DNA from: Rhodococcus sp. NBC_00297
GTDB taxonomy: Bacteria; Actinomycetota; Actinomycetes; Mycobacteriales; Mycobacteriaceae
Length of the DNA stretch: 64,000 nucleotides
Direction of reading: 5' to 3'
Assembly: GCF_036173065.1 (NCBI RefSeq)
Contig: NZ_CP108041.1
Coordinates: forward strand, 4,219,001-4,283,000
In this document: positions 1-9,831 of the stretch, piece by piece
How the letters are laid out: the number at the start of each line of letters is the position of its first letter
Numbering within the stretch: position 1 is the stretch's first letter
Notes under the pieces: model-generated
Database searches by the model: none
Seen by the model: the letters and a program-made list of their open reading frames with translations, nothing else
What the model was told of the DNA's origin: nothing
Made by a program: the position numbers and the translations under genes

Positions 1-1326
1 CTGGTCAAGCAGGGGCTCAAGAACGTCGCCGCCGGTGCCAACCCCATCGCGCTCGGCGCCGGCATCACCAAGGCCGTCGAGCACGTGTCCGAGGCACTGC
101 TCGCCGCCGCGGTTCCCGTGCAGGGCGAGAAGTCCATCGCGCAGGTCGCCACCGTGTCGTCCCGCGACGAGGTCATCGGCCAGATGGTCGGCGAGGCGCT
201 CACCCGCGTCGGCGCCGACGGTGTCGTGACGGTCGAGGAGTCGAGCTCGCTCGTCTCCGAACTCGTCATCACCGAGGGCGTGCAGTTCGGCAAGGGCTAC
301 CTCTCGCCGTACTTCGTCACCGATCCGGACAGTCAGGAAGCGGTGTTCGAGGACGCGCAGATCCTGCTGTACCGCGAGAAGATCTCGTCCCTTCCCGATT
401 TCCTGCCGCTCCTGGAGAAGATCGCGGAGTCGGGCAAACCGGTTCTCATCATCGCCGAGGACATCGAGGGCGAGGCACTGTCCACGCTCGTCGTGAACTC
501 GATCCGCAAGACGGTCAAGGCCGTCGCGGTGAAGGCGCCGTTCTTCGGAGACCGCCGCAAGGCGTTCCTCGAGGACCTCGCCATCGTCACCGGTGCCACC
601 GTCATCAACTCCGACATCGGCCTCAGCCTCAAGGATGCGGGCCTCGACCTGCTCGGCAGCGCACGCCGCGTCGTCGTCACCAAGGACGAGACCACCATCG
701 TCGAGGGTGCGGGCACCGCGGAGGCCATCGCCGACCGCGTCGGACAGCTCCGTCGCGAGATCGAGGCGACCGAGTCCGACTGGGACCGCGAGAAGCTCGA
801 GGAGCGTCTGGCGAAGCTGGCCGGCGGAGTCGCGGTCATCAAGGTCGGTGCCGCCACCGAGACCGACCTCAAGGAGCGCAAGTTCCGCGTGGAGGACGCC
901 GTCAACGCCGCCAAGGCAGCTGTCGAGGAAGGCATCGTCTCCGGTGGAGGCGCCGCGCTCGTGCACGCCAGCCGCGGCCTGAAGGACCACCTCGGTCTGA
1001 CGGGCGACGAGGCCATCGGCGTCGAGGCAGTGCGCCTCGCGCTGCGGGCCCCGATGTACTGGATCGCGAGCAACGCCGGTATCGACGGTTCCGTCGTCGT
1101 CGGCAAGCTCGTCGACGCGGACGACGGCACCGGCTTCAACGCCGCCACGCTGACGTACGGCGACCTGGTCGCCGACGGCGTCATCGACCCGGTCAAGGTC
1201 ACTCGCTCGGCCGTGGTGAACGCCGCGTCCGTCGCGAAGATGATCCTCACGACCGAGTCGACCGTCGTCGACAAGCCCGAGGTCGTCGAGGACGAGGGCG
1301 GCCACGGTCACGGCCACAACCACTGA
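1..1326 (+). CDS. groEL1: Chaperonin GroEL1-type, 3' part (60 kDa)
   Basis: Codons are open from base 1, so the start lies before the window; 441 residues are visible of the roughly 540 usual for GroEL. The apical and C-terminal equatorial regions are present, including the conserved stretch [15 protein letters not shown] near residue 310 of the visible part. GroEL forms a double-ring ATP-driven protein folding machine in the cytoplasm. The tail ends GHGHGHNH. A His-rich tail is the mark of the GroEL1 paralogue of mycobacteria and relatives, whose main paralogue ends in Gly-Gly-Met. The downstream whiB3 and sigD neighbours match the mycobacterial groEL1 locus. A strong bidirectional hairpin follows the stop. 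Confidence 0.95.
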   Translation: MVKQGLKNVAAGANPIALGAGITKAVEHVSEALLAAAVPVQGEKSIAQVATVSSRDEVIGQMVGEALTRVGADGVVTVEESSSLVSELVITEGVQFGKGYLSPYFVTDPDSQEAVFEDAQILLYREKISSLPDFLPLLEKIAESGKPVLIIAEDIEGEALSTLVVNSIRKTVKAVAVKAPFFGDRRKAFLEDLAIVTGATVINSDIGLSLKDAGLDLLGSARRVVVTKDETTIVEGAGTAEAIADRVGQLRREIEATESDWDREKLEERLAKLAGGVAVIKVGAATETDLKERKFRVEDAVNAAKAAVEEGIVSGGGAALVHASRGLKDHLGLTGDEAIGVEAVRLALRAPMYWIASNAGIDGSVVVGKLVDADDGTGFNAATLTYGDLVADGVIDPVKVTRSAVVNAASVAKMILTTESTVVDKPEVVEDEGGHGHGHNH

Positions 1327-1337
1327 CCACCCTCTCG

Positions 1338-1382
1338 ACGAGCGAGGCCCCATCGGACACTGTCCGGTGGGGCCTCGCTCGT
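1338..1382. terminator. Bidirectional terminator between groEL1 and whiB3
   Basis: A 22-bp near-perfect inverted repeat (arms starting ACGAGCGAGGCCCCA) with a single G-U type mismatch closes on the apex GGACACTGTCC. It lies in the 64-bp gap between the stops of two convergent genes. It has no long T tract, as is usual in high-GC actinobacteria. Confidence 0.85.
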
Positions 1383-1390
1383 TCGTGGGG

Positions 1391-1684
1391 TCAGGAGGCC
1401 AGACGGCGACGGTTGCGCCGCGCGAAGACCTCGCGCTCGGTCTCGGACATGCCGCCCCAGATGCCGTACGGCTCGCTCACGGCGAGCGCGTGGCTCCGGC
1501 ACTGGGCGAGGACGGGGCACGCGCGGCACATCTCCTTGGCCTTCATCTCGCGTTGCGCTCGCGCTCGTCCTCGTTCACCATCGGGATGGAAGAACATCGA
1601 CGAGTCCTCGCCGCGGCACGATCCGTGCATCTGCCAATCCCAGATATCGGCATTGGGTCCGGGAAGGTGATTGGGCTGGGGCAT
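1391..1684 (-). CDS. whiB3: WhiB3-type iron-sulfur transcriptional regulator
   Basis: The 97-residue protein has the four WhiB cysteines at C23, C53, C56 and C62 (C-X29-C-X2-C-X5-C), which bind a [4Fe-4S] cluster. The turn GIWGG follows at residues 74-78, then a basic C-terminus (RRNRRR) for DNA contact. The start is set by AGGAG six bases upstream of ATG. WhiB3 of mycobacteria couples redox state and intracellular acid to lipid metabolism through contact with the principal sigma factor; that role is inferred here from family and position beside groEL1 and sigD. It is transcribed towards groEL1, with the shared hairpin between their stops. Confidence 0.95.
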   Translation of the reverse strand: MPQPNHLPGPNADIWDWQMHGSCRGEDSSMFFHPDGERGRARAQREMKAKEMCRACPVLAQCRSHALAVSEPYGIWGGMSETEREVFARRNRRRLAS

Positions 1685-1832
1685 TGTGTACTCCTAGGAC
1701 TCTCACGCACGGTCGTGAATTCTTCTGGTGCAGTTCACGATCTGTCGCAACCGTAGAGCCGGGCGAGTTTCACCGTCAACAGTCTCGATCGTGGTGATCT
1801 GCATACTCCGAGCAGGCATTAATTAACTCGGA

Positions 1833-1853
1833 CGACACTTTTCTCTGGTGTCG
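1833..1853. repeat. Short inverted repeat upstream of whiB3
   Basis: CGACAC and GTGTCG are separated by nine bases of pyrimidine-rich sequence. It lies about 150 bp upstream of the whiB3 start in a 298-bp divergent intergenic region. Function unknown; it may be part of the whiB3 leader or an operator. Confidence 0.4.
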
Positions 1854-1920
1854 AGCCGGTAGGGGAGTCCTCGTAATGTCCCTGTCACATCGTCGACAAG
1901 ACACCGACACACTGTGCCCG

Positions 1921-1938
1921 GAAATGTCGTGACATTTC
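1921..1938. promoter_or_regulatory. Perfect palindrome GAAATGTC-GT-GACATTTC, candidate operator
   Basis: This is an 8-bp perfect inverted repeat with a 2-bp spacer. It lies just upstream of the presumed promoter of the rightward gene at 1983 and about 240 bp upstream of whiB3. The spacing suits a dimeric regulator. No known regulator was assigned. Confidence 0.5.
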
Positions 1939-1969
1939 GTGTGTAAATTCCTGGATAACGCCCGAAGAC

Positions 1970-1975
1970 TATTCT
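1970..1975 (+). promoter_or_regulatory. -10 element TATTCT, leaderless start
   Basis: TATTCT ends seven bases before the GTG at 1983 and no Shine-Dalgarno sequence lies between, so transcription probably begins at or beside the start codon. Confidence 0.5.
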
Positions 1976-1982
1976 GTTTCCC

Positions 1983-2738
1983 GTGCAGTCCTCGTGTCCT
2001 CCCGTGCCCGGTCCGGACTTCCTGACACGGTGGTCGGAGGCCGTCGACGCCGGGGCCCGCGGGTGGTACGCCGCCTCGCTCACCGGGGCCCGGTCGCTGC
2101 GGCGCGACGCCGATCCGGCCGTGCGGTCCCTGAGCGCGAGCCTCGAGGGGTCGCTGCTGCGCCAACTCGGCCGCCACACCGACGCCGCGGTGCGTGACGG
2201 CGCGGCGCTCGTCGACAGCGGCTTCTCCCGTGGGACAGGTCCGCGCCGGGCGATCGACGTCGACGCCGCCGTGGACGCCCTCGTCGGTCTCGCCGCCGAT
2301 GCCATCGGTCCCCGCCGCCTCGCGCGGGCCGACGTCCTCCTCGCCCGGGCGGAGTCGGTGCTCGCCACCCGGCCGGGGCACCAGCGAGTGTCACTCCGCG
2401 TGCTGTGGGTCCGGGCGGAGGTGGCGATGGCGTCGGGTGACGCGCGGCGCGCCCTCGACGCGGCGGAGGCATCCGTTCGGGCGGCACGGGAGTTCCGGTC
2501 GCCGCGGCACCTCGTCAAGTCCCGTGTGGTGCACGCCGCGGCCCTGCTGGTGGGGGGTGATGACGCGGGCGCCGCGACGGCAGCGCGCGCGGTGCGCGAC
2601 GACGCCGTCGCCGCCGACCTGCTCCCGCTCGCGTGGGCCTCCGCCTGCCTGTCCGAAGCGTGCGGTGACCGCGACGCCGGCGCTGTCCGACGAGGGTTCG
2701 AGGTTGCGATCCGGTCACGCGGTGGGCAATTCTCGTGA
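1983..2738 (+). CDS. Conserved actinobacterial protein of unknown function (Rv3415c position)
   Basis: The 251-residue, Ala/Arg-rich soluble protein has no signal peptide or membrane segment. It lies between whiB3 and sigD, the place of the uncharacterised Rv3415c in Mycobacterium tuberculosis. The sequence is a run of amphipathic alpha-helices with repeated patterns such as ARADVLLARAESVLA and VRAEVAMASGDARRALDAAEASVRAA. These look like tetratricopeptide-type helical hairpins, though I cannot assign TPR repeats firmly. GTG at 1983 is chosen because a -10-like TATTCT sits seven bases upstream and no ribosome binding site is visible. I do not know its function. Confidence 0.8.
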   Translation: MQSSCPPVPGPDFLTRWSEAVDAGARGWYAASLTGARSLRRDADPAVRSLSASLEGSLLRQLGRHTDAAVRDGAALVDSGFSRGTGPRRAIDVDAAVDALVGLAADAIGPRRLARADVLLARAESVLATRPGHQRVSLRVLWVRAEVAMASGDARRALDAAEASVRAAREFRSPRHLVKSRVVHAAALLVGGDDAGAATAARAVRDDAVAADLLPLAWASACLSEACGDRDAGAVRRGFEVAIRSRGGQFS

Positions 2739-2778
2739 CCGAACCGTACGGTTCGGTCGAGCCGCGTCGGGCGGCGAC

Positions 2779-2784
2779 TATCCT
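2779..2784 (+). promoter_or_regulatory. -10 element TATCCT upstream of sigD
   Basis: TATCCT matches the actinobacterial TANNNT -10 pattern and lies 78 bp before the sigD start in a 118-bp gap. No good -35 is visible, which would fit an alternative sigma factor. Confidence 0.4.
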
Positions 2785-2856
2785 TGAGAGGTTCCGCACC
2801 GGGCCGTCGGGGACCGGGAGGAAGCGCGCTCGATTCCGGAGCGGGCCCGATGTGAG

Positions 2857-3453
2857 GTGGGAAACACTCTGACGATGATTGCCACGGGTGAGGGGCTGGA
2901 CTCGGCCGTCGCCGCAGCTGCTCGCGGCGACCGAAGGGCTCTCTCCGTCGTCCTCGAAACCATCAGGCCGATCGTGGTCCGGTACTGCCGCGCGCGCGTC
3001 GGTGCAGGTGAGAGGGGTCAGTTGTCGGCTGACGACGTCGCCCAGGAGGTGTGCCTCGCGGTCATGACAGCGCTGCCGCGCTACGAGGACCAGGGCCGCC
3101 CCTTCATGGCGTTCGTGTACGGGATCGCATCGCACAAGGTCGCGGACGCCCATCGCAGCTCGTCGCGTAACAAATCCGAACCGATGGCCGATGTACCGGA
3201 TGTCATGTCCATCGAGGACGGCCCCGAGCAACGGGCGCTGGATTCGGAGGCAGGACGCCGCATGAACGAACTGCTGTCGACGCTGTCGGAGAAACACCGC
3301 GAGATCCTGGTGCTCCGGTTGGTGGTCGGGTTGTCGGCAGAGGAGACGGCCGCCGCCGTGGGTAGTACCGCAGGCGCCGTTCGTGTGGCGCAGCACCGGG
3401 CAATAGCGAAGCTGAAGAACGAAGTAGTGGGAGCAGGTGACAAGTATGGCTAG
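2857..3453 (+). CDS. sigD: ECF RNA polymerase sigma factor SigD
   Basis: The 198-residue ECF sigma factor has region 2 at about residues 20-100 (VRYCRARVG, ADDVAQEVCLAVMTALPRY, FVYGIASHKVADAHR) and region 4 at about 135-190 with the helix-turn-helix GLSAEETAAAVGSTAGAVRVAQHRA (quoted in two parts: GLSAEETAAAVG and STAGAVRVAQHRA). Mycobacterial SigD controls genes linked to nutrient limitation and cell-wall lipid metabolism. GTG at 2857 is the longest in-frame start; ATG at 2875 is a possible alternative, and neither has an ideal ribosome binding site. The stop overlaps the start of rsdA, so sigma and anti-sigma factor are translationally coupled. Confidence 0.93.
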   Translation: MGNTLTMIATGEGLDSAVAAAARGDRRALSVVLETIRPIVVRYCRARVGAGERGQLSADDVAQEVCLAVMTALPRYEDQGRPFMAFVYGIASHKVADAHRSSSRNKSEPMADVPDVMSIEDGPEQRALDSEAGRRMNELLSTLSEKHREILVLRLVVGLSAEETAAAVGSTAGAVRVAQHRAIAKLKNEVVGAGDKYG

Positions 3454-4474
3454 GGACTCGTGGCGCGGCAGCGCTGGAGATTCTCGGCACGGCGCCTCCG
3501 GACACGGAGCCACCGGCCGCCCCGACGCCTCCGGCGCAGGTGGCGTCGATCCCCGAGCCGTCGACGACCTCGAGTCGTCCGGCCCCGTCGACATCATGGC
3601 CGTGCGCCGTGACGACGCGCTCATCGATGCGATCGCGAGCAACGGTCCCGTCGCGACCGTCGACTCCGACGAGTATCGCCTGGCCAGTCTGCTGGCCGAA
3701 TGGCGTTCCGACATCCTCGCCGACCCGCTCCCCGAGGGTCCCGATCTCGATCAGGTCGCCGCGGCGATCGATCTCGCGCTGGCCGAGGACGCGCTGCACC
3801 GTCAGCGCACGCGGAGCCGGATGCGTTTCCTGCGCCCCGTCGCCGGTGCCGCGGCCGCCGTCGCGTTCCTTGCGGGTGGTGTCACGGCGTTCTCGTACAG
3901 CGCGATGCCGGGCGATCCCCTGTGGAAGGTGAAGGAGGTCGTCTTCACCCAGCAGGCCGATTCGACGGTCGCGCAGGTCGACACCACGTCGGCGCTGCAG
4001 GAGGTCGAGGATCTGCTCGCTCGTGGTGACGCGGAGACGGCCAAGACTCGTCTGGCCGAGGCCGCACAGCGCACGGAGAGCATCCGCGACGAGGACGAGC
4101 GCGCCCAGCTGCAGATGTGGTGGACGCGCCTGTCGGACGAGTTGGCGAAGCTGACCGCACCGGCTGCCGTTCCGCCGCCGCCGGTGCCGACGACCACGTC
4201 GGTCACCACGGTGCCGACCGTGCCGCAGGACATCATCCCGGAGATCCCCGTCGATCCGAGTCTGCAGCTCCCGGAGGTCCCGTTCCCGACGGAGATCCCG
4301 CAGCTGCCGACGGACATCCAACTGCCGGGGATTCCGCTGCCGACGGACCTGCCGTTCTTCCCGCAGGCGCCCACCACCACGGTCACCGTCCCGCCGGAGA
4401 TCCTGCGGGCACCGATGCCCGTGCCGTCGACGACGGCGGCGGTCACCCCGGACACGTCCGTGGTGCCCAACTGA
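3437..4474 (+). CDS. rsdA: Anti-sigma-D factor RsdA, membrane anchored
   Basis: The 345-residue protein follows sigD with an 8-17 nt overlap (GTG at 3437 or ATG at 3446). The N-terminal 80 residues contain the SigD-binding segment (VRRDDALIDAIASNG, EYRLASLLAEWRSDIL). A single membrane helix lies at about residues 133-153 (RPVAGAAAAVAFLAGGV). A coiled region (about 155-235) follows, then a Pro/Thr/Val-rich extracytoplasmic tail. This is the layout of Rv3413c, which holds SigD inactive at the membrane and releases it after proteolysis. The tail is low-complexity, with repeated PT, LP and IP dipeptides. Release by regulated proteolysis is inferred from the family. Confidence 0.9.
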   Translation: MTSMARDSWRGSAGDSRHGASGHGATGRPDASGAGGVDPRAVDDLESSGPVDIMAVRRDDALIDAIASNGPVATVDSDEYRLASLLAEWRSDILADPLPEGPDLDQVAAAIDLALAEDALHRQRTRSRMRFLRPVAGAAAAVAFLAGGVTAFSYSAMPGDPLWKVKEVVFTQQADSTVAQVDTTSALQEVEDLLARGDAETAKTRLAEAAQRTESIRDEDERAQLQMWWTRLSDELAKLTAPAAVPPPPVPTTTSVTTVPTVPQDIIPEIPVDPSLQLPEVPFPTEIPQLPTDIQLPGIPLPTDLPFFPQAPTTTVTVPPEILRAPMPVPSTTAAVTPDTSVVPN

Positions 4475-4496
4475 CCTCGAGTCACCGACCACGTGC

Positions 4497-4537
4497 ACGA
4501 CGAAGGCCCGCAGACACTGTCTGCGGGCCTTCGTCGT
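4497..4537. terminator. Bidirectional terminator between rsdA and DUF5319 gene
   Basis: A perfect 20-bp inverted repeat (arms start ACGACGAAGGCCCGC) is centred on C4517, with the apex AGACACTGTCT. It lies between the rsdA stop and the stop of the convergent small gene. Confidence 0.9.
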
Positions 4538-4561
4538 GAAGTGGTGTCGCGCGCCGACGCC

Positions 4562-6720
<2,159 letters not shown>

Positions 6721-6771
6721 CTCGATTCCGGCCGGAGTCGAGCGCCTCCCGACCCACGAGGTCCGGGAGGC
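6721..6771 (+). promoter_or_regulatory. Two tandem hairpins in the guaB-guaB3 gap
   Basis: The first hairpin (6721-6742) pairs CTCGATTCCGG with CCGGAGTCGAG, with one wobble. The second (6744-6771) pairs GCCTCCCG with CGGGAGGC around a 12-base loop and ends just before the guaB3 ribosome binding site. They could be a partial terminator or an mRNA processing and stability element that sets the guaB:guaB3 ratio. Confidence 0.6.
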
Positions 6772-6789
6772 TTACGAGAGAGGACGCGC

Positions 6790-7932
6790 GTGCGCGACCT
6801 GGTGGAAATTGGCATGGGCCGCACGGCTCGACGGACGTACGAGCTCGAGGACGTGGACATCGTCCCGTCCCGGCGTACCCGGTCGTCGAAGGAGGTGTCG
6901 ACGGCGTGGCAACTGGACGCCTATCGCTTCGACATCCCGATCGTCGCCCACCCGACCGACGCGTTGGTGTCTCCGTCGTTCGCGATCGAGCTGGGCAAGC
7001 GCGGTGGCCTCGGCGTCATCAACGGTGAGGGCCTGTGGAGCCGCCACGCCGACGTGGAGTCGGTGATCGATCAGCTCGTCGAGCTCGCGGAATCGGACGT
7101 CGACGCGGACGCGCCGGTGAAGATGCTGCAGAAGCTCCACGCCGCACCCCTGCAGCCGGACCTGCTGGCCGCCGCCGTCGCGCAGGTGCGGGAGGCCGGT
7201 GTCACGGTCGCCGTGCGCGTCAGTCCCCAGAACGCACGGTCGCTGACTCCGGCACTGGTGGCCGCGGGCATCGACCTGTTGGTCGTGCAGGGCACGATCA
7301 TCTCTGCGGAGCACGTGGGGCACCCGAGCGAGGAACCGCTCAACATGAAGACGTTCATCGCCGAGCTCGACGTTCCCGTCGTGGCCGGCGGCGTGAGCGA
7401 CCACCGCACCGCCCTGCACCTGATGCGGACCGGCGCCGCGGGTGTCATCGTCGGGTACGGATCCACCGAGGGTGCCACCACCACGGGCGAGGTCCTCGGT
7501 ATCGGTGTCCCGATGGCCACCGCGATCGCCGACGCCGCCGCCGCCCGTCGTGACTACCTGGACGAGACCGGCGGCCGGTACGTGCACGTGCTCGCCGACG
7601 GCGGGATCTCGACATCGGGTCATCTCGCGAAGGCCATCGCCTGCGGTGCGGACGCCGCCGTGCTCGGCGCACCGCTCGCCCTGGCCGACGAGGCTCCCGG
7701 CCGCGGCTGGTACTGGCCGTCGGCAGCGGCGCACCCGTCGATGCCGCGCGGTGCGTTCCTGCCCGTGTTGTTCGGCGAGGACCGTCCGTCGCTGGACCGC
7801 GTCCTGTCCGGTCCGTCGACGGACCCGTTCGGTTCGCTGGACCTGGTCGGCGGCCTGCGACGGTCGATGGCCAAGTCGGGCTACTCCGATCTCAAGGAGT
7901 TCCAGAAGGTGGGCCTCAACATCCGCGGATAG
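6790..7932 (+). CDS. guaB3: GuaB3 family IMP dehydrogenase-related protein
   Basis: The 380-residue TIM-barrel protein is similar to IMP dehydrogenase but has no CBS domains. The N-terminal segment RTYELEDVDIVPSRRTRSS is typical of GuaB3. Where GuaB has GPGSICTT this protein reads GYGSTEGATTTGEVLG, so the catalytic cysteine is absent; the only cysteine in the protein is in KAIACGADA. The phosphate-binding glycine loops (LADGGISTSG) remain. GTG start with GAGAGAGGA about eight bases upstream. It is almost always beside guaB in actinobacteria, which suggests a role in purine metabolism, but its reaction is not evident from sequence. Confidence 0.93.
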   Translation: MRDLVEIGMGRTARRTYELEDVDIVPSRRTRSSKEVSTAWQLDAYRFDIPIVAHPTDALVSPSFAIELGKRGGLGVINGEGLWSRHADVESVIDQLVELAESDVDADAPVKMLQKLHAAPLQPDLLAAAVAQVREAGVTVAVRVSPQNARSLTPALVAAGIDLLVVQGTIISAEHVGHPSEEPLNMKTFIAELDVPVVAGGVSDHRTALHLMRTGAAGVIVGYGSTEGATTTGEVLGIGVPMATAIADAAAARRDYLDETGGRYVHVLADGGISTSGHLAKAIACGADAAVLGAPLALADEAPGRGWYWPSAAAHPSMPRGAFLPVLFGEDRPSLDRVLSGPSTDPFGSLDLVGGLRRSMAKSGYSDLKEFQKVGLNIRG

Positions 7933-8012
7933 TCGCGACCAGTTCCTGTCACCCGGATTCACACGTACGGTATCGTGGTGCCGATCACGTCCGGGTCTAT
8001 CAGGAGGTCTCG

Positions 8013-9803
8013 ATGAGCGACGCAACCACGACGAGCGCCACCCCGCACTACGACGTCCTCGTCGTGGGGTCCGGCTTCGGTGGCAGTGTCACGGCGCTGC
8101 GGCTCGTCGAGAAGGGGTACTCGGTCGGCGTTCTCGAGGCCGGGCGTCGGTTCGAGGACGACGACTTCGCGGCGACCAGCTGGGACCTGAAGAAGTTCCT
8201 CTGGGCGCCGAAGCTGGGCTGTTTCGGCATCCAGCGCGTCCACCTGCTGCGTGACTGCCTCATCCTCGCCGGCGCCGGTGTCGGCGGCGGGTCGCTGAAC
8301 TACGCCAACACGCTCTACCAGCCGCCGCGGACGTTCTTTCAGGACCAGCAGTGGTCGCACATCACCGACTGGCACTCCGAGCTGACGCCGTTCTACGAGC
8401 AGGCGCAGAAGATGCTCGGTGTCGTGCAGAACCCGCACATGACCCCGGCGGACCACGTCATGAAGTCCGTCGCGGACGACATGGGCGTCGGCCACACCTT
8501 CATCCAGACGCCCGTCGGCGTGTTCTTCGGCGACGAGCCCGGCAAGACGGTGCCCGATCCGTACTTCGGCGGCATGGGCCCGGACCGCACCGGCTGCATC
8601 GAGTGCGGCGAGTGCATGACGGGCTGCCGCCACAACGCCAAGAACACGCTGCTCAAGAACTACCTCGGCCTCGCGGAGAAGGCCGGCGCGGACATCGTGC
8701 CGATGACCACCGTCACCGACCTGACACCGCGACCGGACGGTTCGTGGGTCGTGTCCACCGAGCGGACCGGCGCGCGCTTGCGCAAGGGCCGTGCCACATA
8801 CACCGCGGGGCACGTCGTCCTCGCCGCCGGCACGTGGGGCACCCAGCAGCTCATGCACAAGTTCCGCGACACGGGTTCACTGCCGAACCTCTCGCCCACG
8901 GTCGGGCGCCTGACGCGCACCAACTCGGAGTCCATCGTCGGCGCGGGCAAGCTGACCTACGACCCGTCGATCGACCTCACCCGCGGTGTCGCGATCACGT
9001 CGTCGTTCCACCCCAGTGCGGACACGCACATCGAACCGTGCCGCTACGGCAAGGGCTCCAACGCGATGGGCCTGCTGCAGACGCTCATGACGGACGGCGG
9101 CGGCCGCACCCCGCGGTGGCTCAAGTTCCTCGCCGAGGTGGTCAAGAATCCCGTCCGGTTCCTGCGCATGATGAACACGCGGCACTGGAGCGAGCGCACC
9201 ATCATCGCGCTGGTGATGCAGAACCTCGACAACTCCATCACCACCTTCACCAAGCGTGGTCCGTTCGGGCGTCGCCACGTCAGCAGCCGGCAGGGACACG
9301 GCGAGCCGAACCCCACGTGGATCCCGATGGGCAACGAGGCCACCCGGCGCATCGCGAAGAAGATCGACGGGATCGCCGGCGGGACGTGGGGAGAAGTCTT
9401 CAACATCCCGCTCACCGCCCACTTCCTCGGCGGCTGCGTCATCTCCGAGGACGTCGAGAACGGCGTCATAGACCCGTACCACCGCGTGCACAACTACCCG
9501 ACGCTGAGCATCGTCGACGGCTCGTCGGTGTCCGCCAACCTGGGCGTCAATCCCTCGCTGACCATCAGCGCGCAGGCCGAGCGGGCCGCGTCGCTGTGGC
9601 CGAACAAGGGGGAGAAGGACCTTCGGCCCGCGCAGGGTCTGCCGTACGAGCGCATCGAGCCCATCGCACCCCGCAGCCCGGTGGTTCCCGCGCACGCACC
9701 GGCGGCGCTCGTGCTGCCCATCGTCGAGATCCGGACGCCGACGAGTACGCCGCCGTCCTCGACGCGGGTCGCCAGCCACGCGGGCAGCACCGGCGCGGCA
9801 TGA
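8013..9803 (+). CDS. choD: GMC-type FAD oxidoreductase, ChoD (putative cholesterol oxidase)
   Basis: The 596-residue protein has the FAD Rossmann motif VVGSGFGGS near residues 16-24 and the GMC pattern AGAGVGGGSLNYANTLYQPP at about 89-108. Conserved C-terminal parts are TAHFLGGCVISEDV and VNPSLTISAQAERAA. Midway lies CIECGECMTGC (C195, C198, C201, C205), a ferredoxin-like spacing. It matches Rv3409c, which is annotated as cholesterol oxidase although that activity is debated; the substrate here is uncertain. AGGAGG lies five bases before ATG. No Tat or Sec signal peptide is visible, so the protein is probably cytoplasmic or membrane-associated. It sits between guaB3 and guaA as in mycobacteria. 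Confidence 0.88.
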   Translation: MSDATTTSATPHYDVLVVGSGFGGSVTALRLVEKGYSVGVLEAGRRFEDDDFAATSWDLKKFLWAPKLGCFGIQRVHLLRDCLILAGAGVGGGSLNYANTLYQPPRTFFQDQQWSHITDWHSELTPFYEQAQKMLGVVQNPHMTPADHVMKSVADDMGVGHTFIQTPVGVFFGDEPGKTVPDPYFGGMGPDRTGCIECGECMTGCRHNAKNTLLKNYLGLAEKAGADIVPMTTVTDLTPRPDGSWVVSTERTGARLRKGRATYTAGHVVLAAGTWGTQQLMHKFRDTGSLPNLSPTVGRLTRTNSESIVGAGKLTYDPSIDLTRGVAITSSFHPSADTHIEPCRYGKGSNAMGLLQTLMTDGGGRTPRWLKFLAEVVKNPVRFLRMMNTRHWSERTIIALVMQNLDNSITTFTKRGPFGRRHVSSRQGHGEPNPTWIPMGNEATRRIAKKIDGIAGGTWGEVFNIPLTAHFLGGCVISEDVENGVIDPYHRVHNYPTLSIVDGSSVSANLGVNPSLTISAQAERAASLWPNKGEKDLRPAQGLPYERIEPIAPRSPVVPAHAPAALVLPIVEIRTPTSTPPSSTRVASHAGSTGAA

Positions 9804-9819
9804 GGGCGGACGCGCTCTC

Positions 9820-9825
9820 TAGACT
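9820..9825 (+). promoter_or_regulatory. -10 element TAGACT, leaderless guaA start
   Basis: TAGACT ends six bases before the GTG at 9832. There is no Shine-Dalgarno sequence in the 28-bp gap after choD. Confidence 0.5.
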
Positions 9826-9831
9826 GTGCGC

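Noticed and set aside
9804-9831. choD and guaA as one operon without an internal promoter
   Set aside because: The 28-bp gap has a good TAGACT -10 before GTG 9832, so guaA probably has its own promoter, although read-through is possible.
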